Shown: piece after piece, positions 18,337 through 26,769 of the stretch
Position numbering within the stretch: position 1 is the stretch's first letter
Layout: the number at the start of each line of letters is the position of its first letter
DNA from: Granulosicoccus sp963833195
Lineage (GTDB): Bacteria; Pseudomonadota; Gammaproteobacteria; Granulosicoccales; Granulosicoccaceae
Length of the DNA: 64,000 nucleotides
Assembly (NCBI GenBank): GCA_963833195.1
Contig: CAWHXF010000028.1
Coordinates: 1,488,001-1,552,000, forward strand
Reading direction: 5' to 3'
Made by a program: the position numbers and the translations under genes
The notes under the pieces: generated by a model
What the model saw: only the letters and a program-made list of their open reading frames with translations
Told to the model about the DNA's origin: nothing
Database searches by the model: none

Positions 18337-19503
18337 GTGAGCCTGAACGGAACGAACGGCGCGACGCCGAGCGCGGCCGATGCGGTGCCGGGCGGCATCG
18401 CGCACGCGCCCAGACGGCTGCCGCTGCGCACCCTCACCGAGCGACCGGCCTGGACCGACGCCGAGCCGCTGGAATGCGTCGCGGTGGTGCCCGAGGCGCG
18501 GGACGTGGCCACGTTCAGCTTCCGCGCCCCGTCCAACGCCTGGTTCGACTACCTGCCGGGGCAGTTCCTGACCCTCGCCCTGCCGCTGCCGGGCGGCACG
18601 GTGCATCGCACGTACACGATCTCGTCGAGCCCCTCGCGACCGCTGTCGCTCACCATCACCGTGAAGGCGCAGCCGGACAGCGTCGCCTCGCGCTGGATGC
18701 TGGAGCACCTGCGCCCCGGCATGTGCCTGGACGCCACGGGTCCGGCAGGGCTCTTCTCGTTCCAGCAGCACCCGGCCGACAAGTACCTGCTGATCTCGGC
18801 GGGCTCCGGCGTGACGCCCATGATGTCGATGATCGGCAGCATGTTCGATCACGGCGACGAGGCCGACGTCGGGCTCATCGCGTGCGCGCGCCGCCCGTCG
18901 GAGATCATCTTCAGGCGACGCCTCGAGCTGATGGCCAGCCGCTTCCCCGGCCTGAAGCTGAGCTTCGTCATCGGGCAGGACGATCCCTTCGAGACCTGGA
19001 CGGGCTACCGCGGCCGCTTCAACCCGCTGATGCTCGGCCTGATGGCGCCGGACTACCTGGAGCGCGAGGTGTTCTGCTGCGGCCCGGAGAGCTTCATGCA
19101 GGCGGTGCGCGACATGCTGAACTTCCTCGGCCACGACCCCGAGCGCTACCACCAGGAGAGCTTCCACGCCCCGGCCGCGACGCTCGCCGAGCAACCGCCC
19201 ATCGACGACGTCGTGCCGCAGGACGACGCGCGCGCGGAGCTCGTGTTCACCGACGCCGCGGGCGCGACCGTCGCGAGCGCCCGCTGTCACGAGACCGACA
19301 CGGTGCTGGCCGTGGCCCGCACCGCCGGGCACAGCATTCCCTACGGCTGCACCTTCGGGGTGTGCGGCACCTGCAAGGTCAGGAAGGTGTCCGGCGAGGT
19401 GCACATGGTGCACAGCGGCGGCATCAGCGAGGAGGACGTCGAGGCCGGTTACATCCTGGCGTGCTGCTCGAATCCGTTGGGGCGCGTCGAGATCGAGGTG
19501 TAG
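18337..19503 (+). CDS. gbcB: Oxygenase reductase, GbcB-like (FAD/NAD plus 2Fe-2S)
   Basis: Electron-transfer partner of the Rieske oxygenase, 388 residues from GTG at 18337, one base after the upstream stop. Order of domains: FAD-binding barrel with RTYTISSSP (about residues 90-100), NAD-binding part with ISAGSGVTPMMSM (about 150-165) and CCGPESFM (about 245), then a plant-type ferredoxin at the C-terminus with ligands in CTFGVCGTCK and ACC (about 340-380). This order matches GbcB. It passes electrons from NAD(P)H through FAD and its iron-sulphur centre to the oxygenase. Its 3' end overlaps the convergent DUF1801 gene by 55 bp. Confidence 0.87.
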   Translation: MSLNGTNGATPSAADAVPGGIAHAPRRLPLRTLTERPAWTDAEPLECVAVVPEARDVATFSFRAPSNAWFDYLPGQFLTLALPLPGGTVHRTYTISSSPSRPLSLTITVKAQPDSVASRWMLEHLRPGMCLDATGPAGLFSFQQHPADKYLLISAGSGVTPMMSMIGSMFDHGDEADVGLIACARRPSEIIFRRRLELMASRFPGLKLSFVIGQDDPFETWTGYRGRFNPLMLGLMAPDYLEREVFCCGPESFMQAVRDMLNFLGHDPERYHQESFHAPAATLAEQPPIDDVVPQDDARAELVFTDAAGATVASARCHETDTVLAVARTAGHSIPYGCTFGVCGTCKVRKVSGEVHMVHSGGISEEDVEAGYILACCSNPLGRVEIEV

Positions 19504-19970
19504 CGCGCCACGCCGTCGGGCCGATAGGTCAGCGCTTCGCGCACGCACTCGGCGAGCGCCCCTTGCATGGCGGTCGCTTCCGCTTCGGGCACGTTCGAGT
19601 CGAGCAGCAGACCGCGGTTGCCGTCGAACGCGAAGGCGTCCGGGAACCGCTCGCGGCAGCGCACGATCATGGCGGTGCCGCAGTGGAAGTAGACGCCGGC
19701 GCGGCCCGAGCGTCGATCGATGCCCAGCCTGAGCGCGGTCCCCCGGTGACGATCCGTCGAGCGGTAGGAGGGCTGACCCCACTTCACGCTCTCGAGAATC
19801 TCGCCCAGGGCGTCGTCGGCGGCGGCCACGCGGTAGACGAGCGCGCGGACCGCCAGCAGAGGCGCGCGCTCCCGCGGCGGCCAGGCCTGCACGATCGCCC
19901 CGATCGACGGCCCCGGCACGGGTACGTCCGCCGGTGCGGAGCGCGGTGCGCGCGTGGGCGACTCCGCCAT
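19449..19970 (-). CDS. DUF1801-family protein
   Basis: A 173-residue protein of the DUF1801 (YdhG-like) family, recognised from the segment EILESVKWGQPSYR and VYFHCGTAMIVRCRERF. Function in this family is not established. The ATG at 19970 (MAESPTRAP) is taken as the start; the longer frame to 20051 is weaker. It is convergent with the reductase gene and overlaps its end, so the two transcripts are antisense over 55 bp. Confidence 0.72.
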   Translation of the reverse strand: MAESPTRAPRSAPADVPVPGPSIGAIVQAWPPRERAPLLAVRALVYRVAAADDALGEILESVKWGQPSYRSTDRHRGTALRLGIDRRSGRAGVYFHCGTAMIVRCRERFPDAFAFDGNRGLLLDSNVPEAEATAMQGALAECVREALTYRPDGVARYTSISTRPNGFEQHARM

Positions 19971-20068
19971 GGACACTGCCCTCGAGATGCCGGGTCGGCC
20001 AGCATGCCACGCGCTCGCGAGACCGGGCGGGGCCACAATCGGCGCAGGCACACCACCCGACGACGACG

Positions 20069-20950
20069 ATGCGCGACACCGACCCCCATCGCACCCGGCC
20101 TGCCCTTCCGGTTCCGGCCGATGCCGACGCCCGACGCGCCCGGCCGGCCGTCGTCTGCTACGACGTCGCGGCCCTGCCGCCGGGTCACGGTCAGGCCTGG
20201 CTGCACCGCTGGCGCGAGAGCCTGCGGCCCGCGGACACGGTCATCGTGCCCCCGCGCGACGCACGGACCTTCCGCGTGCCCGCGGGCCATGCGTTCCGCA
20301 TCGTCTCGACGGGCGGCCCGCAGGTCGGTGACCTGAACCTGTGGAACGCGCACGATCTCGCGGAGCGCTTCTACAGCGGCAAGACGCGCCAGCTGCACGC
20401 CACGCACGTGACGACGGGCGACAGGCTGTGGAGCACCTTTCCCCACCTGCGCCCGCTCGCCACCATCACGCACGACTCGCTCGGCTGGTACGGCGTGGAC
20501 GCCGACGGCGGGCGCGTGCACGACGTCATCGGCACGCGCTGCGACCCGTACACGCAGCGCCTGCTGCACGGCACCGACTACCACCGCTGCTGTCATTCGA
20601 ACCTGACGCGTGCGCTGGCCGACGAGCTCGGCACGAGTGTCGTCGAGGCCGAACCCCACGTGCACGACGTGCTCAACGTGTTCATGTGCACGGGCTTCAC
20701 GCGGGACACGGGGCAATACTTCATGAAGGCGAGCCCCGTGCGGCCCGGCGACGCCATCGAGTTCCTGGCCGAGACCGACCTGCTCGGCGCGCTGTCCACC
20801 TGCCCGGGCGGCGACTGCGGCGGCGAGCATTCCAGCGACGAGGCGGCGTGCCATCCCCTCACGGTCGAGATACTCGCGCCCGAGCCCGAGGCGCTCGACG
20901 GATGGAGCGCGTCGCGGCCGGCCGGCTACGACCGGTCGCACGGGCGCTGA
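20069..20950 (+). CDS. DUF1989 (urea-carboxylase-associated) family protein
   Basis: A 293-residue protein with hallmarks of DUF1989: FRIVSTGGPQVGDLNLWNA, SGKTRQLHATH, CHSNLTRAL, NVFMCTGFT, and a terminal Cys/His cluster (CPGGDCGGEHSSDE, CHPL) likely to bind a metal. Members are found beside urea carboxylase and other nitrogen-compound degradation genes. Here it follows the betaine-demethylase-like pair, which suggests a part in using methylated amines or related nitrogen compounds. No catalytic role is demonstrated for the family in general. It starts at the ATG at 20069. Confidence 0.8.
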   Translation: MRDTDPHRTRPALPVPADADARRARPAVVCYDVAALPPGHGQAWLHRWRESLRPADTVIVPPRDARTFRVPAGHAFRIVSTGGPQVGDLNLWNAHDLAERFYSGKTRQLHATHVTTGDRLWSTFPHLRPLATITHDSLGWYGVDADGGRVHDVIGTRCDPYTQRLLHGTDYHRCCHSNLTRALADELGTSVVEAEPHVHDVLNVFMCTGFTRDTGQYFMKASPVRPGDAIEFLAETDLLGALSTCPGGDCGGEHSSDEAACHPLTVEILAPEPEALDGWSASRPAGYDRSHGR

Positions 20951-21065
20951 GGAACGCCGCGTCGAAACGATGACTGTATGCCCTGACAGCAGACAGTCGA
21001 TCGCCGCTTGACTACCGGTCTCCGCGCGTCGACCCTGTGCGCCGACTCGAATGGATTCGACGGAG

Positions 21066-22282
21066 ATGACGATGCGAACGACACGGAAGTCGTGGTGGAC
21101 CCTCGGGGCGGTGATGCTGGGCGTCATGGGCACGGGATGCGTGGGCGAGCCGGTGGACGAACCCGTCGTGGGCCCTGGCGACGCGGAACCGACCGCCCTC
21201 GGTGCGGAGGCATCCGCCGCACCGCCCGCGAGCAGCGCCGTCCCGCAGGCACGTCCCTCGCAGGCACGTCCGCTGCAGACACGTCCCTCGCAGAAGCGCC
21301 CCCCGTAGCCTTGCTCCCCACCGGCGCGCCGACACAGGGCGCGGCGCCCGCAGGGCCGGCCTCCGAGCCGACGGTCGATGATGCCCCCACTTCGCTCCCG
21401 ACGAGCTCTTCCGCGGAACCGATCGTGGAACCCGGTCAACGCACGGTAAGCGTCGACTGCCTGGCAACCCTCCCCTGCCGCGCGGACGCGCCCGATGCGG
21501 CGTGGAGGATCACGCTGACCTCGACGCGGAACGACGCGTCGTCGGGAGTGGCGACGTCGCGCATCGGCATGGAGCTCGAGGCCCTCACGCGCGATGCCGA
21601 GCTCGGGTTCGCCGGTGGCTCGGCTCTGACGATCGACGGACGCCTCGTGCCGGGCTCGTCGGCGCAGCTCGACCCGGGAGGCACCGCGAACCGGACCGTC
21701 CTCGCCGGAGCCGCACTGACGGGCCGCGTGACGTTCGACGCCTCCGGCGGTCCGCTGCCGGCCGTGGTCGAGCGCGTGTCCCTCGTCGTCGTCGAGGCGG
21801 ACACGCCGACGACGTTCGACTTCGAGAACGTGCCGTGGCCGTCGGACCCGGCGACCGCGGTCGATTGCGGCAACGCGCTACCGTGCACGTGGACGTCCCC
21901 CGACGGCGAGATCGCGCTCGTCGTCGAAGCCATCGGGCTCGTGCGGTGGCACCATTCGACGCGGCTCATCCTGGACTGGAGCGCGACGCTCGATCGGGAT
22001 GCCGAGCTCTCGCTCGCCGACTCCGCGCTCGCGGTGACCGACACCGGCAAATCGCTGGAGTACTACGGCATCGACTTCGGCGGCACGACCTCGCGCGGTG
22101 AAGGTGCCCTGTCCACACCGGTCGCGGCCGACTCTCCCGTAGCGGGTCGCACGGTGTTCCGCCGCGCACCGCCCGAGACGGCGACTTCACTCACGAGCGC
22201 AGCGTTCGAGCTGTCGCGCACGGGTACCGACGAAGGGGTTCGCTGGCACGTCCAGCTGCGCGGATTGCCACTGCCACGATGA
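21066..22282 (+). CDS. Lipoprotein of unknown function (one frameshift)
   Basis: The N-terminus is a lipoprotein signal (MRTTRKSWWTLGAVMLGVMG followed by TGC at the lipobox); either ATG at 21066 or 21072 fits, with a GGAG just upstream. After about 50 residues of Ala/Pro-rich linker containing a 15-bp tandem repeat (21244-21290), the frame must change (between about 21230 and 21300, one base short) to enter a large domain of about 300 residues. That part is beta-rich, with Cys pairs (VDCLATLPCR; VDCGNALPCTW) appearing twice, suggesting two related modules. No family is recognised. The break could be a sequence error or slippage at the repeat. Confidence 0.55.
21244..21290 (+). repeat. 15-bp tandem repeat in lipoprotein linker
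   Basis: About three imperfect copies of a 15-bp unit (GCACGTCCCTCGCAG and variants) lie in the linker after the lipoprotein signal. The reading frame of the gene changes in or beside it, so copy or base number here decides whether the domain is expressed. Confidence 0.5.
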
Positions 22283-22364
22283 TGGACTGGAAGTGCGTCC
22301 GCACGTCTCGTGGCTCGGCGTGGCCGCAGCGCGGACTGCCGCCGCTTGACCTCGCGACGTCCAG

Positions 22365-22382
22365 TGTGTGAACGTTCACACA
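22365..22382. promoter_or_regulatory. 18-bp perfect palindrome at the vapB start
   Basis: TGTGTGAACGTTCACACA is a perfect palindrome that ends on the A of the vapB ATG, leaving no room for a ribosome-binding site. A TTGACC at 22346-22351 is a good -35 match, but the -10 is poor. The position fits an autorepression site for the antitoxin, perhaps on a leaderless transcript. Confidence 0.6.
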
Positions 22383-22582
22383 TGGCGAGCAATCTATCCA
22401 TCGAGCCCGCGTTGCTCGACAAGGCCCTCGAGGTCAGCGGCGAAAGGACCAAGAAGGCGGCGGTGACTCAGGCCCTGATCGAGTACATAGCGCGTCGTGA
22501 GCGCCGGAAGATCCTCGAGCTCTTCGATCAGCTCGAGTGGGATGCCGGCTACGACTACAAGTCCGACCGCTCTCGAAGTTGA
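22382..22582 (+). CDS. vapB: VapB-type antitoxin (orphan)
   Basis: A 66-residue antitoxin of the VapB type: an N-terminal segment (ASNLSIEPALLDKALEVSG) followed by a helix-rich tail (AVTQALIEYIARRERRKI) and an acidic/aromatic C-terminus that normally clasps the toxin. The palindrome over its start codon is a likely operator. The toxin gene that should follow is reduced to a 3' fragment (22586-22705), so this antitoxin is now orphan; it may persist as a repressor or by protecting against related toxins. Confidence 0.8.
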   Translation: MASNLSIEPALLDKALEVSGERTKKAAVTQALIEYIARRERRKILELFDQLEWDAGYDYKSDRSRS

Positions 22583-22585
22583 AGC

Positions 22586-22705
22586 TGCTTGTCCATCGAT
22601 GCGCTGATCGCCCAGCTAGCCATCCGTTTCGATCTGGAACTGCTGAGTACGGACAACGACTTCCGGCACATGGCACGCCATGTCCCGATCCGGCTCGCTA
22701 CCTGA
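22586..22705 (+). pseudogene. vapC 3' remnant
   Basis: About 39 codons with the characteristic end of a PIN toxin (SIDALIAQLAIRFDLELLST, then DNDF and a helix, stop at 22705). It lies only a few bases after the vapB stop. The N-terminal two-thirds, with the first catalytic Asp and the middle Glu, is absent, so an internal deletion removed it. The fragment is still in good codon use, suggesting a fairly recent loss. It overlaps the end of the convergent ChaC gene. Confidence 0.6.
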
Positions 22706-23249
22706 CCCGACGGCCGTGCACGTGCCGCACACGCCGCTCCAGCCCGTGCACGTGCCCGTCGTCCACCCCAAGCTCGCGCAACGCCGCGGCGAGCTCGAAC
22801 AGGTAGTCGGCGTTGGTGCCGCTCGGCCCGACCCGCGCGGCGATCAGCTCCGCGAGCTCGGCCTCGGGCACCTCCCCCACCCACGAGGGGTTGCCGGGAC
22901 GGGCGATCCAGGTCACGGCGCGCACGCTCTCGCCACGCTTCGGCACGACGTCCACCGCCACCCGCTCGTACCCGTCCTGCTCGCGCACGTCCAGCGCCGC
23001 CAACGTCGCGTCGCGCCCGGCCGATGCCACGCGGTAGACGACGCCGCGACATTCGCCGGACGGATCCACCACGAGCGTGACGACGCGCCCGGGCGCTTCG
23101 GGCGTCCCGCGATGATCGTGCGAGGCCTGCCAGAACCGCCGTGCGTACCCGGGCAGCACGGCCGGACGCCGCTCGACGTGCTCGAAACCCGGACGCCAGA
23201 TCAGCGAGCCCGACGCGAAGATCCAGTCGCTCGCGAGCGCGCTGCTCAC
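22698..23249 (-). CDS. ChaC-type gamma-glutamylcyclotransferase
   Basis: A 183-residue enzyme expected to cleave glutathione to 5-oxoproline and Cys-Gly in the cytoplasm. The N-terminal substrate loop is FASGSLIWRPGF (family form is YGSLIW), and the catalytic Glu lies in LDVREQDGYERV (about residue 95). PSGTNADYLFEL near the end matches ChaC proteins. The GTG at 23249 is used because the family begins there. It follows the LysE gene by 5 bp, so the two are probably co-transcribed. The Tyr of the classic loop is replaced by Ala, which is mildly unusual. Confidence 0.8.
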   Translation of the reverse strand: MSSALASDWIFASGSLIWRPGFEHVERRPAVLPGYARRFWQASHDHRGTPEAPGRVVTLVVDPSGECRGVVYRVASAGRDATLAALDVREQDGYERVAVDVVPKRGESVRAVTWIARPGNPSWVGEVPEAELAELIAARVGPSGTNADYLFELAAALRELGVDDGHVHGLERRVRHVHGRRVR

Positions 23250-23254
23250 CCGGG

Positions 23255-23881
23255 TCAACGGTCGAGCGCGACGAGCGCCACGCCCGCCCCGACGAAGAGC
23301 GCGCCCGTGCCGCGCGCGAACCGCTTCGCCACCCGCTCTCCGGACAGCCACGGCAGCAGGCGTGACGCGCCGGCCGCGAGCCCCAGCTCCACCGCGAGCT
23401 CGGCCGCGAGGAAGGTGCCCGCCATCACGGCGAACTGGCCGACGAGGGAGGCGTCCGGGTCGAGGAACTGCGGCAGGAAGGCGGCGAAGAACAGGATGAC
23501 CTTCGGGTTGGACAACGCGACGAAAAAGCCTTCGGCGAACAGCCCGCTCGCCCGGCGCACGCGGGGTGTGCCGGTGGCGGCGTGAACGGGCCGCGTGGGC
23601 GGGGAGCGCCACGTGCGCACGCCCAGCCACACGAGATAGAGCGCCCCCGCCCACCGCACGAGCTCGAACGCGGCGCCGGAGGCCGTCAGCAACGCACCGA
23701 GACCGGACATGGACACGCCGATCAGCAGCGCGAACCCCGCGACGCCCCCGATGACCGTGAACGCGGCGCGGCGCACCCCGTAACGCGCGCCGTGGCTCAG
23801 CGCGAGCAGCCCGCTCGGACCGGGCGTCAGCGACAGCAGGAGTGCCGCGACGGCGTACAGCAGCCAGGTGTCGAGAGCCAT
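23255..23881 (-). CDS. LysE/RhtB-family amino-acid exporter
   Basis: A 208-residue membrane protein with about six hydrophobic segments and the LysE-family N-terminal signature (LLSLTPGPSGLLALSHGARYG, where the T-PGP core and the basic loop are typical) and SNPKVILFFAAFLPQF in the middle. Such proteins export amino acids or small metabolites by proton exchange. The ATG at 23881 precedes the first helix directly. Substrate unknown; the family covers lysine, threonine, homoserine lactone and cysteine exporters. Confidence 0.83.
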   Translation of the reverse strand: MALDTWLLYAVAALLLSLTPGPSGLLALSHGARYGVRRAAFTVIGGVAGFALLIGVSMSGLGALLTASGAAFELVRWAGALYLVWLGVRTWRSPPTRPVHAATGTPRVRRASGLFAEGFFVALSNPKVILFFAAFLPQFLDPDASLVGQFAVMAGTFLAAELAVELGLAAGASRLLPWLSGERVAKRFARGTGALFVGAGVALVALDR

Positions 23882-23988
23882 CGATGCGGGCGCGTCGCGC
23901 AGAAGCGTCGGCGAGTCTCGCACGCCCGGCGCGCGCGCGTGCAGTAGGCTGCCGGTCCCGACCGGACCCCGATGCCGCGTACACCTGC

Positions 23989-24850
23989 ATGCCCCACCCC
24001 GACCAAGCTGGCCTCGACCACCACGGCTCCGGCGAACCCGCCCCCGACGCGAGCCGGGCGGACGCCGCCCGACTGCAGGCCGCCCTGCACATCGTCGACG
24101 AGGCCGCCGCTCTGGCGCTCGGCTTCTTCCGCGACGGCGACGCGCTCGAGATCGACGTCAAGGGTCGACAGGACTGGGTCTCGAACGCGGACCGCAGCGT
24201 GGAGACGCACATCCGGGACGCGCTCGTACGAGGCGTTTCCGAAGGACGGCATCGTCGGCGAGGAGCACGGCAACGTGCCGAGCCGCTCGGGCCGCACCTG
24301 GGTCATCGACCCCATCGACGGCACGACGAGCTTCGTGAACGGCATACCCGGGTGGTGCGTGGTGCTGGCCTGCACGGACGAAGAGCGCTGCCTGCTGGGC
24401 GTCATCCGAGACCCCGTGGCCGACGAGACCTACGTCGCGAGGCGCGGCGCAGGCGCCACGCTGAACGGGCGACCCATCCGCGCAAACGCCGCCACCGGGG
24501 TCGACCAGGGCAGTACCGCCGTCGGTCACAACCTGCGCGTCCCGCCCGCGCAGACGCTCGCGCTGCTGGATCGGCTGCTGAACGCGGGCGGCGTCTTCTA
24601 CCGCTGCGGCTCGGGTGCGCTGATGCTCTGCTACGTCGCCGCGGGCAGGTTGCTCGGCTACTGCGAGCCGCACATGAACGCGTGGGACTGCGTGGCGGCG
24701 CTGCTGATCATCGAGGAGGCCGGCGGGCGCGTGCGCGGCTTCGACATGAAGCGCATGCTGGCCGCGGGCGGGCGCGTGGTGGCGGGCGGACCGAACGTGT
24801 ATCCCGTGCTGCTCGAGATGTCGAACGACGCGTTCGGAGACGGCGAGTGA
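23989..24850 (+). CDS. Inositol-monophosphatase-family protein (one frameshift)
   Basis: A Mg-dependent, Li-sensitive-type phosphatase of about 286 residues. Motifs: VSNADRSVE, metal-binding GEEHG, DPIDGTTSF, and the C-terminal WDCVAALLIIEEAGGRV. It resembles inositol-1-phosphatase and CysQ/SuhB relatives; the exact sugar phosphate is unknown. One extra base near 24226 separates the first 80 residues (frame of the ATG at 23989) from the rest; dropping the G gives a continuous junction (DALYEAFPKD). Likely a sequence error. Its stop overlaps the DUF2461 start by GTGA. Confidence 0.8.
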
Positions 24851-25539
24851 GCCCTGCGACCTCGAAGCTCGCCGCCGGCACGGCGCTGAAGCCGCGCGCC
24901 TTCGCACTGTTGAAGGAGCTGGAGGCGAACAACCACCGCGACTGGTACATCGAGCACAAGAAGGAGCTCGAGACCGAGCTGCGCGAGCCCATCGAGCGGC
25001 TGCTCGAGACCGTGACCGCGAAGCTGTCGCGCACGGCGCTGCCGCTGCGGGGCTCGAAGAAGTCCATGTTCCGCATGAACCGCGACGTGCGCTTCTCGGC
25101 CAACAAGCTGCCGTACAAGCTCACCGTGTCGGGCGTGCTGACGAGCGACGGCACGAAGAAGGCGAGCGACGGGCTCGTGTACGTGCACTGCGACGCCGAG
25201 GGCGGCTTCGTGGCGGGTGGCTTCTACCTGCCCGAGACGGCGTGGCTGGAACCCGTGCGACGCCGCATGATCGAGCAGCCGAAGGCGTGGACGAAGGTGC
25301 TGAAGGCGCTAGACAAGGCAGGCCTGTCCCTCGATGACGAGCACCGGCTTTCAGCCATGCCGCGCGGCTTCGGCCACGCGAGCGAGCACGAGCACGTCGA
25401 GTCCGTGAAGTTGAAGAGCCTGATCGTCAGTCGCCCACTCAAGCAGAAGGACTGGAAGGACGACGCCGTGGTGGACGTGACCGTGCGGCTCGCGAAGGAC
25501 GTGCGCCCGCTGATCGAGTTCGCGCGCGCGGCCGGCTGA
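24847..25539 (+). CDS. DUF2461 family protein
   Basis: A 230-residue cytoplasmic protein of the DUF2461/TIGR02453 family, identified by NNHRDWYIEHKKE near the start, MFRMNRDVRFSANKLPYK in the middle and the LKQKDWKDD segment near the end. No biochemical role is known for the family. It is coupled to the phosphatase gene through a GTGA overlap. No unusual features beyond that. Confidence 0.85.
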   Translation: MSPATSKLAAGTALKPRAFALLKELEANNHRDWYIEHKKELETELREPIERLLETVTAKLSRTALPLRGSKKSMFRMNRDVRFSANKLPYKLTVSGVLTSDGTKKASDGLVYVHCDAEGGFVAGGFYLPETAWLEPVRRRMIEQPKAWTKVLKALDKAGLSLDDEHRLSAMPRGFGHASEHEHVESVKLKSLIVSRPLKQKDWKDDAVVDVTVRLAKDVRPLIEFARAAG

Positions 25540-25549
25540 AGGCACCCCG

Positions 25550-26000
25550 ATGCGCAGCCGAGCGAGCTTGCAAGACTTCCTGCGCATGGAGGGCGAAATG
25601 GCGCACGCCACGCTGCTGCCGCGAGCCGTGCGCAGCAAGGTGTATCGGAGCTGGTACGCCGAGGCGGACGAGGCGATGCGCGCGCACGAGGAGGCCTCGA
25701 TGGCGGTGATGGACGCCGTCGAGGGCGTGTCGATGGCCGGCGCGGCCGACCCGCAGCGCGAGCTTCGAACCCGTCTGCGGAATCATCTCGCACCCGCGCT
25801 CGACGACACGCTTTCGCTCGAGCACCCGGTCGTCCCGCCCGCGCACCGCGCGGCGCTGCGCAAGTTCGGCGAGCTCGGCGGCCTGCGGCTCGCCGAGTTC
25901 CCGGAGGTCGCGCCGCTGAGCGTCAGCGAGCCCGACGGTTCGCTGTACCTGTACAGTTTGCTGCGCCACGTCGCGCACGCGAACATCAGTCGAACGGCGC
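25550..26000 (+). pseudogene. Internal fragment of a fatty-acid cis/trans isomerase
   Basis: About 150 codons that resemble the C-terminal third of Cti, the periplasmic haem protein that isomerises membrane unsaturated fatty acids. The segments include LPRAVRSKVYRSWYAEAD, RNHLAPALDD, PPAHRAALRKFGELGG, EFPEVAPLSVSEPDG and SLLRHVAHANIS, where intact proteins continue SHLFGE. The protein should be about 780 residues; the front is missing (the DUF2461 stop is only 10 bases upstream), and after ANIS the sequence becomes unrelated and runs into the PIN toxin gene. Identification is from memory of the family, so moderately sure; the ATG at 25550 may not be used. Confidence 0.55.
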
Positions 26001-26074
26001 GTCGCTCGAGCTCGCGAGCGCCTTGAGCGCGGCGACGACCCGATCGCCGACATCGCACTCGGTGGCGACTTCCT

Positions 26075-26533
26075 TCAAGCCATCCAGTCCGTCGCTCCGA
26101 TCACGCGCCCGCGCATGCCCACGTCGGACAGCAGCAGCTTGTGGCCCGTCACGAGCACGAGGTCCGCGCGGGCGGACAGCAGGTCCCACAGGAACTGATC
26201 ACCGGGATCCGGAGCGGGAGGCCCCGCACCGCCCGTCAGCATGATCGCGTGTCGTAGCAGACCGACCAGCACGGTTTCCAGCTCTCGCGGCGAGCGTCCG
26301 TGCAGACGCATGAGGGCAGGTCTGGCGAGCACGTTCCGGTACTCGGCGACCAACGGCTCTGACGCGGCGAACGCGAAGCGCGCCCCCTGCATGCCGTCGA
26401 CGATCCTCGCCACCGGGGAGGCGGACGAGGACGTGACGAGTCCCGCCACCAGGATGTTCGTGTCGATGATGGCGATCCGGTCCTCCGAACCGCCCGGAAC
26501 CCGACCGGACGCGTCCGCCACGCGGTTCGTCAT
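26075..26533 (-). CDS. PIN-domain toxin (COG1569-like)
   Basis: A 152-residue PIN-domain protein. Acidic residues expected at the active site are visible: Asp in IAIIDTNILVAG, Glu in LVAEYRNVL, and Asp residues in DPGDQFLWDLL. The type belongs to the putative-toxin PIN family found in two-gene units. Its start overlaps the antitoxin stop by ATGA. It directly follows, on the other strand, the truncated isomerase fragment. The RNA target is unknown. Confidence 0.8.
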   Translation of the reverse strand: MTNRVADASGRVPGGSEDRIAIIDTNILVAGLVTSSSASPVARIVDGMQGARFAFAASEPLVAEYRNVLARPALMRLHGRSPRELETVLVGLLRHAIMLTGGAGPPAPDPGDQFLWDLLSARADLVLVTGHKLLLSDVGMRGRVIGATDWMA

Positions 26534-26769
26534 TCGCCGCGACGTGCAGCCCGTGTCTCGGTGACGGCCATCTCGAGCGCGTCCGTCTCGGCCATCCCGG
26601 CATGCTCACGCGCCCGTTCGATCAGCGAGCGGGTCTCGTCCTCGGAGCGGATGCCGTAGAACTCGAGGCTCTCTTCGATCAACTGCCCGATCGTCTTGCT
26701 CCGCTTGGCCGAAGCCTCCTTCAGTGCGCGATACCGCACCTCGGACAGCGTGATGGTGATGCGGCTCAT
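26530..26769 (-). CDS. Ribbon-helix-helix-type antitoxin
   Basis: A 79-residue partner of the PIN toxin. The start MSRITITLSEVRYRALKEAS is a typical ribbon-helix-helix DNA-binding strand and helix (about residues 1-40), followed by a helical tail with an acidic stretch (ESLEFYGIRSEDE). The ATG at 26769 is used because the domain begins at once; the upstream frame to 27054 does not look like protein. An imperfect dyad (26789-26806) lies just before it. Confidence 0.8.
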   Translation of the reverse strand: MSRITITLSEVRYRALKEASAKRSKTIGQLIEESLEFYGIRSEDETRSLIERAREHAGMAETDALEMAVTETRAARRGE

